DNA of 64,000 nt. Origin: JAEUMG01 sp046349315. Lineage in GTDB: Bacteria; Pseudomonadota; Alphaproteobacteria; Rhizobiales; Aestuariivirgaceae. Of the stretch, positions 8,253-16,151 are shown piece by piece. How positions within the stretch are numbered: the stretch's first letter is position 1; each line of letters opens with the position of its first letter. Made by a program: the position numbers and the translations under genes. The notes below the pieces were generated by a model that saw nothing but the letters and a program-made list of their open reading frames with translations, did no database searches and had not been told where the DNA came from. The DNA lies in contig JAXMCQ010000028.1 of assembly GCA_046349315.1 (NCBI GenBank), forward strand, positions 1 through 64,000. The letters are read 5' to 3'.

Positions 8253-9035
8253 GTGAGCTCTCCCCTCAACGTCGAACGCCGCGGCGCGGTCCTCGAAGTC
8301 ACCATCGACCGGCCGAAGGCCAATGCCATTGATGCCGCGACCAGCCGGATCATGGGCAATGTTTTTGCCAGCTTTCGGGATGATCCCGAACTGCGTGTCG
8401 CGATCCTCACCGCAGCGGGCGAAAAATTCTTTTGTCCGGGGTGGGATCTCAAAGCGGCCGCCGCTGGCGAATCCCCGGATTCAGATTATGGCGTGGGCGG
8501 GTTCGGCGGGCTCCAGGAACTGCCCGGCTTGAACAAGCCGGTCGTCGCCGCCGTCAATGGCCTGGCCTTCGGCGGCGGCTTCGAGATCATGATCTCAACC
8601 GACATCATCATCGCCGCTGAACACGCGACCTTCGCCCTCCCCGAAATCAATTCCGGCACGCTCGCCGACGCGGCAACGATCAAGCTGCCGCGCCGAATTC
8701 CCTATCATGTGGCGATGGAGATGCTCTTCACCGGCCGACGCTTCGATGCAAAGGAAGCCAAGCACTGGGGCATCGTCAATGAAGTCGTCCCCGCCGCCGA
8801 TCTCATGAATCGCGCGCGCGAAGTAGCGGACCAACTTGCCGAAGGACCGCCGCTAGTGTTCGCCGCCATCAAGGAAACAGTTCGGGAGACAGCTCACCTG
8901 CCCATTCAACAGGCCTTCGACATGGTCACCAAGCGCCGCCTCAAGACTGTCGACACGCTTTATTCCAGCGAGGATCAGCTCGAAGGAGCGCGCGCCTTCG
9001 CCGAAAAGCGCAAGCCGGTCTGGCGCGGCAGGTAG
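8253..9035 (+). CDS. Enoyl-CoA hydratase, CaiD-like (carnitinyl-CoA dehydratase, inferred)
   Basis: A 260-residue crotonase-fold enzyme starting with GTG at 8253, three bases after the synthetase stop. The oxyanion-hole segment AVNGLAFGGGFEIMIS and the following FALPEINSGTLADA, LPRRIPYHVAMEMLFTGRR and AKHWGIVNEVV resemble carnitinyl-CoA dehydratase CaiD more than generic fatty-acid hydratases. It would interconvert crotonobetainyl-CoA and L-carnitinyl-CoA. It is the last gene of the carnitine row; the next gene is on the other strand. The CaiD-type assignment is from recalled sequence pattern and context. Confidence 0.85.
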   Translation: MSSPLNVERRGAVLEVTIDRPKANAIDAATSRIMGNVFASFRDDPELRVAILTAAGEKFFCPGWDLKAAAAGESPDSDYGVGGFGGLQELPGLNKPVVAAVNGLAFGGGFEIMISTDIIIAAEHATFALPEINSGTLADAATIKLPRRIPYHVAMEMLFTGRRFDAKEAKHWGIVNEVVPAADLMNRAREVADQLAEGPPLVFAAIKETVRETAHLPIQQAFDMVTKRRLKTVDTLYSSEDQLEGARAFAEKRKPVWRGR

Positions 9036-9039
9036 ACGC

Positions 9040-9267
9040 CTACATCAGCCAGTGCCGGCTCTGCAGCCGGATGCGATCGACTTCCCGCTCGAGCATGGCG
9101 AGCCCATCGGGCTGAACCATATGAGACCGCTCACGACTGGGCGCCGCGCTCAAGGGGCGCGGCCGTGCCCCGCCCAGAAGCCTCGTAACGAGCCTGCGGA
9201 AGGCATTGACGGTGTCTGTCTCAGACCGGAACTGGGAAACCAGGGGCGCATATGGATTGTGGGTCAT
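9040..9267 (-). CDS. Small hypothetical protein (75 aa)
   Basis: An open frame of 75 residues lying between the hydratase and a divergent LysR gene. It is rich in Arg, has a middle LVTRLLGGARPRP stretch and ends in MLEREVDRIRLQSRHWLM, which looks like an amphipathic helix. No signal peptide or membrane segment. Its stop is only a few bases from the hydratase stop, so the genes converge tightly. Upstream of its ATG the spacing to the LysR start is about 115 bp, a normal divergent promoter region. I do not recognise a family; coding status is plausible but not certain. Confidence 0.5.
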   Translation of the reverse strand: MTHNPYAPLVSQFRSETDTVNAFRRLVTRLLGGARPRPLSAAPSRERSHMVQPDGLAMLEREVDRIRLQSRHWLM

Positions 9268-9382
9268 GATCTTAAACTTCTGTTAAGAGAGTGATTTTCT
9301 TGCTCATAGAGATATTCGTTTGCTTTGGGGAATTCAAACGACTAGTTTTCGCCACACCTTCAAAGTTTACTTGTAGATTGAC

Positions 9383-10312
9383 ATGCTCCGCACCCTCCCT
9401 GGATTAAGCGCCATTAAGGCCTTTGACGCCGCCGCCAGACACCTGAGCTTTACCAAGGCCGCCCAGGAATTGTCGGTCACCCCGGCGGCTGTCAGCCACC
9501 AGATTAAGGAACTGGAAGACCAGATCGGAGTTTCGCTTTTCCAGCGCACCAGCCGCAGCATGCGGCTCACCCGCGAGGGCGAGATCCTGCGCACCTCGGT
9601 CTCCGATGCGCTCGACGGCTTGAACAGCGCACTTCAGCGCATCCGCAAGTTGCAGAAGCAGAACCGACTCAATGTTACCGCCTCACCCTCCATCACCGCC
9701 AAATGGCTGGTCCCGCGGCTTGACCGTTTCTTGGCTTCGCAGCCCGGTGCCGATGTCAGGATTGATGTCTCGCAATCAGTCCTCGATTTCGACCGCGACG
9801 ATGTCGATATCGCGATCCGTTTCGGCACCGGCGACTATCCTGGCCTCCGCGTCGATCGCCTGTTCCAGGAAATGGTCTTTCCCGTCTGCAGTCCCAAGCT
9901 ATTGACCGGGCGCCACCCCATTCGCGAGCCGCGCGATCTCCTCCATCATAACCTCATCCACCTCGATTATCAGGCGCAGGGTGCCGTTTGGCCCAATTGG
10001 CGCATGTGGATGCTGGCCGCTGGCATTCGTGAATTCGACGACACGCGGGGTCTTCATTTCGGCCAGACTGCACTCGTGCTGCAGGCCGCGATCGAAGGCC
10101 AGGGCGTGGCGTTGGGCGAGTCGGCGCTCGTCGCTGCCGATCTGGCTGCTGGCCGCCTGGTCAAGCCCTTCGAGCTCGCCCTCAAGGCCCCGCCGCAATT
10201 CGCCTATTACGTGATAACCCCGCTCGAGACTGCGGATACGCCGATCGTCAAGGCGTTCCGCGAATGGATTCTCGCGGAAGCCTCGCAAGTTCCCGCTCAA
10301 CCAGCCGGCTGA
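9383..10312 (+). CDS. LysR-family regulator, GcvA-like
   Basis: A 309-residue LysR-type transcriptional regulator. The N-terminal winged helix-turn-helix is clear (residues 5-64; SFTKAAQELSVTPAAVSHQI and LEDQIGVSLFQR), followed by a periplasmic-binding-like effector domain beginning near residue 90. The HTH text is of the GcvA/AmpR subgroup. It is divergent from the 75-residue small gene and its last 16 bases overlap the end of the convergent MFS gene. The target is unknown; the adjacent carnitine operon or its own divergent neighbour are candidates. Confidence 0.9.
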   Translation: MLRTLPGLSAIKAFDAAARHLSFTKAAQELSVTPAAVSHQIKELEDQIGVSLFQRTSRSMRLTREGEILRTSVSDALDGLNSALQRIRKLQKQNRLNVTASPSITAKWLVPRLDRFLASQPGADVRIDVSQSVLDFDRDDVDIAIRFGTGDYPGLRVDRLFQEMVFPVCSPKLLTGRHPIREPRDLLHHNLIHLDYQAQGAVWPNWRMWMLAAGIREFDDTRGLHFGQTALVLQAAIEGQGVALGESALVAADLAAGRLVKPFELALKAPPQFAYYVITPLETADTPIVKAFREWILAEASQVPAQPAG

Positions 10313-11469
10313 CGCGGGTGAAACAGCAAGACGGCGATGGCCCCAACCCACAGAGTGGCGGCTGCCGCGAGCGATACGGCCAAGAAGCCGAAATGATCAT
10401 AGACCGTGCCGTAGATCGCGCCGCCGACTCCGACCGCCACGTAGGTGATGAACGAGAATAGCCCCATGATCGTGCCGCGTTTTTCGACCGGGGCCTGACC
10501 GAGATAGGCGACAAGCGACGTCATGCAGAGGTGGTTTGCAAGGCCCCAGAAGAAAGGATAGGTCGCCGTCGTCCATACATGCGAAGCCGCGAGCGGCAAA
10601 ACCGCATAATTGAGTCCGACTAGGACTAGCGCTCCCGCCATGACGCGGCCCGGCCCAGTCCGGTCGATCCACTTGTCAAAGATTACGCCGGTGCCAAAAC
10701 CGATCCCATAAGCGAGAGAGATAAGGCCACCAAGCCACGCCCCTGCGCCATGCACAGCGCGCACGTGATCGCCGATGAATGTATAGGTCTGATAGAAACC
10801 AATCATATAACAGAAGGTCGCGACGAGCCCGACAAGCACTCCCGGCACGCTCAAGGCCGCACGATAGGAGGTACTCTGAACCGTGGGCGCCATCGAGCCG
10901 CGTGGCAAGAGCCCGATGACCAGCGCCATTGCGAAACTCAATCCACCAACCGACAGGAAGATGCCCCGCCAATCGATCCAGGTTGAGAGCAGTGCCGCGA
11001 GCGGCACGCCGCCGACCATTGCCACCGACCAGCCGAAAAGGACTCTGCCAATTGCTTGCGAGCGCCTGTCCGGCGGACTGATTTCTGCGGTGAATGCGTA
11101 AGTGCCCGGAATGATGACACCTGCGGCGAGCCCTGTGACCGCCTGCCCAACCACGAGAACGCGCCAATCCCATGACAGGGCACAAATCGCGAGGCCCCCC
11201 GCCATGACGAGAAACGCGACACGCAGGGCATTGCGCTTCTCCCACGCACCGAGGCGTGGCGCCGCCAAAAGGGCCGCGAGAGCCACACCGATGCCATAGG
11301 CAGCTGAGGCAAAACCAACCTCTTTTGCACCCGCTTTGAGACTCCCCGCGATATCGGTCAGTAACGGCGACAGCATCAGCGCCTGCACGCCGACGGCCGC
11401 GATGCCGAGCATCAGCAGCAGCAACCGGGCGTCTCGTGGGACACTGCTATCCTTAGCGACTGTCGTCAT
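10297..11469 (-). CDS. MFS transporter
   Basis: A 390-residue major facilitator protein with about twelve hydrophobic segments and the typical loop between helices 2 and 3 (AAPRLGAWEKRNALR). A second-half loop WIDRTGPGRVMAG is also characteristic. The family resembles drug or sugar exporters of the DHA1 type, but the substrate cannot be read from sequence. The 3' end overlaps the convergent LysR gene by 16 bp. It is divergent from the double NTF2-like gene, with about 170 bp between the two starts. Confidence 0.85.
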   Translation of the reverse strand: MTTVAKDSSVPRDARLLLLMLGIAAVGVQALMLSPLLTDIAGSLKAGAKEVGFASAAYGIGVALAALLAAPRLGAWEKRNALRVAFLVMAGGLAICALSWDWRVLVVGQAVTGLAAGVIIPGTYAFTAEISPPDRRSQAIGRVLFGWSVAMVGGVPLAALLSTWIDWRGIFLSVGGLSFAMALVIGLLPRGSMAPTVQSTSYRAALSVPGVLVGLVATFCYMIGFYQTYTFIGDHVRAVHGAGAWLGGLISLAYGIGFGTGVIFDKWIDRTGPGRVMAGALVLVGLNYAVLPLAASHVWTTATYPFFWGLANHLCMTSLVAYLGQAPVEKRGTIMGLFSFITYVAVGVGGAIYGTVYDHFGFLAVSLAAAATLWVGAIAVLLFHPRQPAG

Positions 11470-11638
11470 CTCACTTGCCTAATGCCACTCCTGCTCCTGG
11501 CACTATGTTCAAAGGAAATCGAAAAGGTCGTCAGCCATTGCTCAGGTACAAAGCCACGCGCAGAAGCGATCGAAGCCCAACTTGACGCTACTGGCGTCCC
11601 GGCGCAGCATGATTAACGGGACAAGCGGCGAGGGCCAA

Positions 11639-12541
11639 ATGGTATCGCGGGCGGCGTTGGCCGATCTCCAATCGGCCTATAGAAACTGGAGCGCGTCGAA
11701 GGCCGGCAATGCCGATCAGGTCATCGCTCTTATGACCGACGACTTTACGATGGGATCGCTATCCGCCGGCGCCGCCGGCATGCGCTTCAGTCGCGATCAT
11801 GTGAGCCGTGATCAGGCCAGGCACTATTTTTCTGAGCTACTGAGCGAATGGGATCTCAATTTCTTTCATGTTCGCGACTTTGTCGTGCAGGGAAGCGAGG
11901 TCGCCGTCATTTGTGAATGCTCTTGGGTGCACAAAGGCACACAACAGGTCGCGCACTCGCCCAAGCTCGATTTGTGGAAATTCAAGGGGCGCAAAGCGAT
12001 CGGGTATTTCGAGTTCTTCGATACCGAGCAGGCCTTTGCAGCAGCAGCCGGCCTCTTGGCCCCAAGAGCAGCCGCTCCGGCCCCGCTCTATTCCGGCGCG
12101 CCGCGCGTACACGACACGCTCGATCAAATGGGGCGAGCCAATACGCGCAAAATGAAGCGTTTTTTCAACCAGTACGAGACGACCAAGGGCGCCAACTATC
12201 CTGAATTGTTGGCCATGATCGCCCCGGTCGCAAGCTGGACGTCGCTCGGAAACGGTGCCCGCGGGCTGCCCTTCACCCTCCCCCGAACCACGCGCGACCA
12301 GGTCCGCAGCTATTTCGAGGCATTGTTCAATGACTGGGAATTGCTGAGTTTCCAGATGCTTGACGTGATTTCCGGAGGCCCCTTCGTCATCTCCTACGGC
12401 CGCGTCGAGTTTCGCAACAAACGCACCGGCAAGGTTTTTTCCTCACCCAAAGCTGATGTCTTCCGCTTTGATGGCGACCAGATCGTCGAATTCATCGAGT
12501 ATTTCGATACCGCCGGCGCGGTTCGCACAGCCTCAGTTTAA
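11639..12541 (+). CDS. Tandem NTF2/SnoaL-like protein
   Basis: A roughly 300-residue cytosolic protein built from two NTF2-like cone domains. The first half has ALADLQSAYRNWSASKAGN, LMTDDFTMGS and LWKFKGRKAIGYFEFFDTEQAF; the second half repeats the plan with ELLAMIAPVASWTSLG, FEALFNDWELLSFQMLDV and DVFRFDGDQIVEFIEYFDTAGAV. The matching EFFDT and EYFDT ends make internal duplication clear. I prefer the ATG at 11639, preceded by GGCGAGGG; in-frame starts at 11582 and 11609 also exist. NTF2-like folds serve as small-molecule isomerases, hydratases or binding proteins; the role here is unknown. Confidence 0.75.
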   Translation: MVSRAALADLQSAYRNWSASKAGNADQVIALMTDDFTMGSLSAGAAGMRFSRDHVSRDQARHYFSELLSEWDLNFFHVRDFVVQGSEVAVICECSWVHKGTQQVAHSPKLDLWKFKGRKAIGYFEFFDTEQAFAAAAGLLAPRAAAPAPLYSGAPRVHDTLDQMGRANTRKMKRFFNQYETTKGANYPELLAMIAPVASWTSLGNGARGLPFTLPRTTRDQVRSYFEALFNDWELLSFQMLDVISGGPFVISYGRVEFRNKRTGKVFSSPKADVFRFDGDQIVEFIEYFDTAGAVRTASV

Positions 12542-12616
12542 CCCTGGCTGCGGGATCTCTCCCGTCGATCAGGCTATTGAGCTTGGCCGTACTTTGGAGC
12601 AAACGGCAATCCGCCC

Positions 12617-13069
12617 ATGCCGTCCAGCCTCATTGAAATACGCCGGTTCGCGCCACGCGACCTTGACGATGCAACGCGCGCCGCCAACGCCGCCTGCTGG
12701 CAGGCCTATGCCTATTTCGGCTACGCCCATCCGGTTTCGACGACACGCCAAAGACTGCTCGAGGCCCTGGATGAGGGGCAGGATTTCTGGGTTGCCGAAG
12801 TCGCGGGCTCGGTCGCCGGCATCATGACGCTTCGTCCGCATTTCATCGACAAGCTATTCATCGCGCCGCATCGTCAGGGCTTGGGCCTCGGCACGCGGTT
12901 GATGGCGTGGGCCAAGACGCTCTATCCTGGCGGCCTTGAGCTGCACTGCGCTCAGCAGAATTATCCTGCGTGCCGTTTTTACGAGCGCGAAAACTTCTAT
13001 GCAGCGATTTGCCGTCTGGATGAATCGATCGGCATTCCCGAGATCGTCTACCGCTGGACCGGTACCTGA
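12617..13069 (+). CDS. GNAT-family N-acetyltransferase
   Basis: A 150-residue GNAT enzyme. The acetyl-CoA-binding motif A reads DKLFIAPHRQGLGLGTRLM (about residues 76-94), with the RxxGxG pattern as RQGLGLG, and motif B follows as QQNYPACRFYERENF. It sits 75 bp after the NTF2-like gene and about 105 bp before the FAD oxidase on the same strand. The acceptor substrate is not evident. It may be co-transcribed with its neighbours, but nothing in the sequence proves that. Confidence 0.85.
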   Translation: MPSSLIEIRRFAPRDLDDATRAANAACWQAYAYFGYAHPVSTTRQRLLEALDEGQDFWVAEVAGSVAGIMTLRPHFIDKLFIAPHRQGLGLGTRLMAWAKTLYPGGLELHCAQQNYPACRFYERENFYAAICRLDESIGIPEIVYRWTGT

Positions 13070-13174
13070 GCCCGATGCGCCGCTGGGCAGGCATGCCCAG
13101 TTCGCCCTTGAATTTGCCGCAGTCTGGGATACTCCAACTCCTGCAATCCGCCGCAACAAGGGGCGAAAACCGAC

Positions 13175-14482
13175 ATGTCTTCCGAGATCTTCCACCGCGA
13201 CTTCAAGCCCCGCCCCTTCTGGTGGGAGGCGCATGAGCCAAAGCCGCTTACGGCTTTTGATCTCCCCAAACAGGCGCGCGTAGCAATCATTGGCGCGGGT
13301 TATGCGGGCCTCTCCGCAGCCCTCGAACTAAACCGCGAGGGTTTGGACTGCATCGTGCTCGACGCCAACGAGCCGGGCTTCGGCGGCTCGACCCGCAATG
13401 GCGGCATGGTCTCGGGCGGCGTCAATGTCGGCAAGCGTTACCTCGCTAAGGCGCTCTCCACCGCAGAAGCAGCACCTTTTCTGAATGATGCGGCAGAGGC
13501 CTTCACGCTTATCGAGAATCTCATCGCCCGCGAGAATATTGCCTGCGATTGGAACAAGGCCGGATATTTCCTCGGCGCCTGGTGTCAAAGCCACTATGAC
13601 GCCATGGCGAAGAAGGTCACAACGCTCAACGAGCACGCGAAGTCGGAGGCCTTCGCCGTGCCGCGCAAGCGCCAGCGCGAAGAGATTGGCTCGGACTATT
13701 ATTTCGGCGGCATGGTCGTCACGCGCGCCGCGCACATCCACCCTGCCCTCTATTTCAAGGGTCTGCTCGATCTCTGCCAGGCGCGCGGCGTTCGTATCGC
13801 CACCAAGACGCCTGTTACTGGTCTCACTCAAAAAGGCAGTGGCTGGGTGGTCGAAACGCCGCGCGGGGCCATAGAAGCAGGCGACGTCGTGATCGCCACC
13901 AATGGCTACACTGGTGCGGTGACCCCTCAGCTTCAGCGCCGCGTCGTTCCGGTCGGCTCCTACATTATCGCCACCGAGGAACTTCCGCCCGAGATAGCCA
14001 AGGGCATCAGCCCAAAGAACCGTTCTATCGCAGATACGCGCCGCGTGCTGACCTATTACCGCATGTCTCCGGATGGCAAACGCCTCATCTTTGGCGGCCG
14101 CGCCAAATTCGGCCACACCGATCCAGTCGAAACGGCGCCCATCCTCCACCGCTTCATGACCGACCGTTTTCCGCAGCTCAAAGGCACGAGGATCACTCAT
14201 GCCTGGACCGGCAATGTTGCCTTCACGCTGGATGAGCTTCCGCATATGGGCAAGCTCGATAACCTGCACTATGCACTCGGCTGCAATGGCTCAGGCATTG
14301 CGATGATGACCTATCTTGGCCATGAGACGGCGCGCAAGATCGCCGGCAAGGTCAACCGCGCCAATGCCTTCGACCGGCCGGATTTTCCCGACCATCCGCT
14401 ATATACCGGAAACACCTGGTTCCTGCCCTGGATCGGCCGCTACTTCCGGACTCGCGACTGGATCGACCGGAAGTTCAACTAG
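13175..14482 (+). CDS. FAD-dependent amine/amino-acid oxidase (DAO family, PuuB-like)
   Basis: A 435-residue flavoprotein. The dinucleotide fold is at about residues 30-60 (VAIIGAGYAGLSAALEL), followed by GFGGSTRNGGMVSGG, the sequence typical of gamma-glutamylputrescine oxidases and related DAO enzymes. The C-terminal TRITHAWTGNVAFTLDELPH and LHYALGCNGSGIAMMTYLG complete the FAD site. It would oxidise a secondary or primary amine to an imine or aldehyde with H2O2 release. The gene runs convergently into the small lipoprotein gene. The substrate is not determined; no other putrescine genes are near. Confidence 0.85.
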   Translation: MSSEIFHRDFKPRPFWWEAHEPKPLTAFDLPKQARVAIIGAGYAGLSAALELNREGLDCIVLDANEPGFGGSTRNGGMVSGGVNVGKRYLAKALSTAEAAPFLNDAAEAFTLIENLIARENIACDWNKAGYFLGAWCQSHYDAMAKKVTTLNEHAKSEAFAVPRKRQREEIGSDYYFGGMVVTRAAHIHPALYFKGLLDLCQARGVRIATKTPVTGLTQKGSGWVVETPRGAIEAGDVVIATNGYTGAVTPQLQRRVVPVGSYIIATEELPPEIAKGISPKNRSIADTRRVLTYYRMSPDGKRLIFGGRAKFGHTDPVETAPILHRFMTDRFPQLKGTRITHAWTGNVAFTLDELPHMGKLDNLHYALGCNGSGIAMMTYLGHETARKIAGKVNRANAFDRPDFPDHPLYTGNTWFLPWIGRYFRTRDWIDRKFN

Positions 14483-14494
14483 AGTGGCGGCGCC

Positions 14495-14857
14495 CTACGC
14501 GCATCGGGCCTGAAGGCTCCATGTGCCAGAGGCATATTTCGGTGTGTTGGAAAGCCGCCCGCGTTGTCCGGTCGGACAGGCGAAATGGCCCAGGGCCGAG
14601 GTCGCGATCGCTTCGGCATCTTTCTGGTCGCCAGCTTTCATCGTCGCCGTCGTACCATTGACCTTCATGTCGAACACTTTCAGCGATTCATTGTAGCTGT
14701 AGCGCAGATTGTAATGCTTGCCGTTGTAGAAGATCGGTTCGGTGCGGGATGCCGTCTGGACGGCCTGACTGCCGCGCGTGATATCGACATTCTTGGGCTG
14801 CGAACAGGCTGCAAGAGCCAACAGAGCAAGCGCCATCGACAATCGAAAACAGGTCAT
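14495..14857 (-). CDS. Small lipoprotein, hypothetical
   Basis: A 120-residue predicted lipoprotein. I chose the ATG at 14857 because the protein then begins with a basic-hydrophobic signal and a clear lipobox (LLALAAC, Cys at about residue 17); the longer frame upstream is antisense to the aminotransferase. The mature part contains EPIFYNGKHYNLRYSYNES and a C-terminal HFACPTGQRG with two further cysteines (one at the extreme C-terminus). It is divergent from the aminotransferase, whose start is about 90 bp away. Function unknown; an envelope-anchored protein of Rhizobiales type is likely. Confidence 0.7.
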   Translation of the reverse strand: MTCFRLSMALALLALAACSQPKNVDITRGSQAVQTASRTEPIFYNGKHYNLRYSYNESLKVFDMKVNGTTATMKAGDQKDAEAIATSALGHFACPTGQRGRLSNTPKYASGTWSLQARCA

Positions 14858-14948
14858 GCGAATCCTTTGCGGCACAGAGGCCGGATTGCACCGGATATAC
14901 CCGCCTCGACCTCGACGCCGCAAGCGACACATGGCATAGAGCCGCCCC

Positions 14949-16151
14949 ATGACCACCTTCGATTCAGCCTCGCTTCTCGCCGCACGCGCCTCCGCCTCCG
15001 ACGAGGGCGCAATCATTCGCATGTCGCAAAAAACCCGGGATCTGCGCGCGCAAGGCCGTGACGTCGTGAGCCTCACACTGGGCGAACCAGATTTCGACAC
15101 GCCCTTATTCATCCAGGAGGCTGCGACCGCGGCGATGCGCGCAGGCTTCACGCACTATTCGCCTGTTGGTGGCATTCCGGAACTGCGCACGGCCGTGGCC
15201 CATAAGCTCAAAACCGAAAACGGGCTTAACTACACCGCCAACCAGCTTGTCATGGCGAACGGCGTCAAGCAGGCGATCGCCAATGCGGTGTTCTCGCTCA
15301 TAGGGCCCGGCGATGAAGTGCTCCTGCTTGCGCCGTTTTGGGTTTCCTATGAGATCACCGTCAAATTGGCGGGCGGTACCCCTCGAATTCTCTCGGCGGG
15401 CGTCGAGCAAGGATTCAAGGCTTCGGCGCAACAGGTCGCTGACGCCCTCACGCCAAAGACCAAGCTGCTCATCCTGAATTCGCCAAACAATCCAACGGGA
15501 GCAATCTGGACAAAGGCAGAGCTGCAGGCAATTGCAGAGGTCGTGACCCGCCATCCGCGCCTGATGGTCCTGTCGGATGAGATGTATGAATACATCGTCT
15601 TCGATGGCGAGATGTCCTCGATCGGCTCGTTGCCGGGAATGCTGGAGCGGACGATTACGGTCAACGGCTTCTCCAAGAGCTTTGCGATGACCGGCTGGCG
15701 CCTCGGCTATGCAGCCGCGCCTGATCCCGTTGCTCGCTCTATGGCCCGTATGCAAAGCGCCTTCACCGCAGGAGCCAATTCGTTCGTGCAGCGCGCCGCG
15801 ATTGCGGCTCTGGAAGGGCCGCGCAACGAGGTGGAGCGGATGCGCGAGAGCTATCGCCACCGCCGCGATATCGTGGTGAGGGGTCTTGCAGAGATTCCTG
15901 GCATCAAGCTCGCGCCCATCCCTGCAACCTTTTATGCCTTTCCCGATGTCTCAGCATTCCTTGGCCAGCGGCCGGAGGCATCGACGGTCGACAGCCTCTG
16001 CGACTGGCTGCTTGAAGCGCATGGCGTGACCACGGTTCCGGGCTCGGCTTTTGGCGATGGGCGCTGCATCCGCCTGTCCTTCGCAGCAAGCGAACGCGAC
16101 ATCGCTAAGGGGCTAGAAAGGCTCAAAACGGCGTTTGCCGCCCTCGCCTGA
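14949..16151 (+). CDS. Class I PLP-dependent aminotransferase (aspartate aminotransferase type)
   Basis: A 400-residue fold-type I aminotransferase. The PLP lysine is Lys243 in NGFSKSFAMTGWRLGY; NSPNNPTGAIW (residues 178-188) and LSDEMYEYIVFDG hold the conserved Asn and Asp/Tyr contacts, and CIRLSFA carries the carboxylate-binding Arg. It would transfer an amino group between an amino acid and 2-oxoglutarate; aspartate or an aromatic amino acid is likely. Its stop codon is immediately adjacent to the stop of the convergent RND permease gene, with no spacer. Confidence 0.9.
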   Translation: MTTFDSASLLAARASASDEGAIIRMSQKTRDLRAQGRDVVSLTLGEPDFDTPLFIQEAATAAMRAGFTHYSPVGGIPELRTAVAHKLKTENGLNYTANQLVMANGVKQAIANAVFSLIGPGDEVLLLAPFWVSYEITVKLAGGTPRILSAGVEQGFKASAQQVADALTPKTKLLILNSPNNPTGAIWTKAELQAIAEVVTRHPRLMVLSDEMYEYIVFDGEMSSIGSLPGMLERTITVNGFSKSFAMTGWRLGYAAAPDPVARSMARMQSAFTAGANSFVQRAAIAALEGPRNEVERMRESYRHRRDIVVRGLAEIPGIKLAPIPATFYAFPDVSAFLGQRPEASTVDSLCDWLLEAHGVTTVPGSAFGDGRCIRLSFAASERDIAKGLERLKTAFAALA

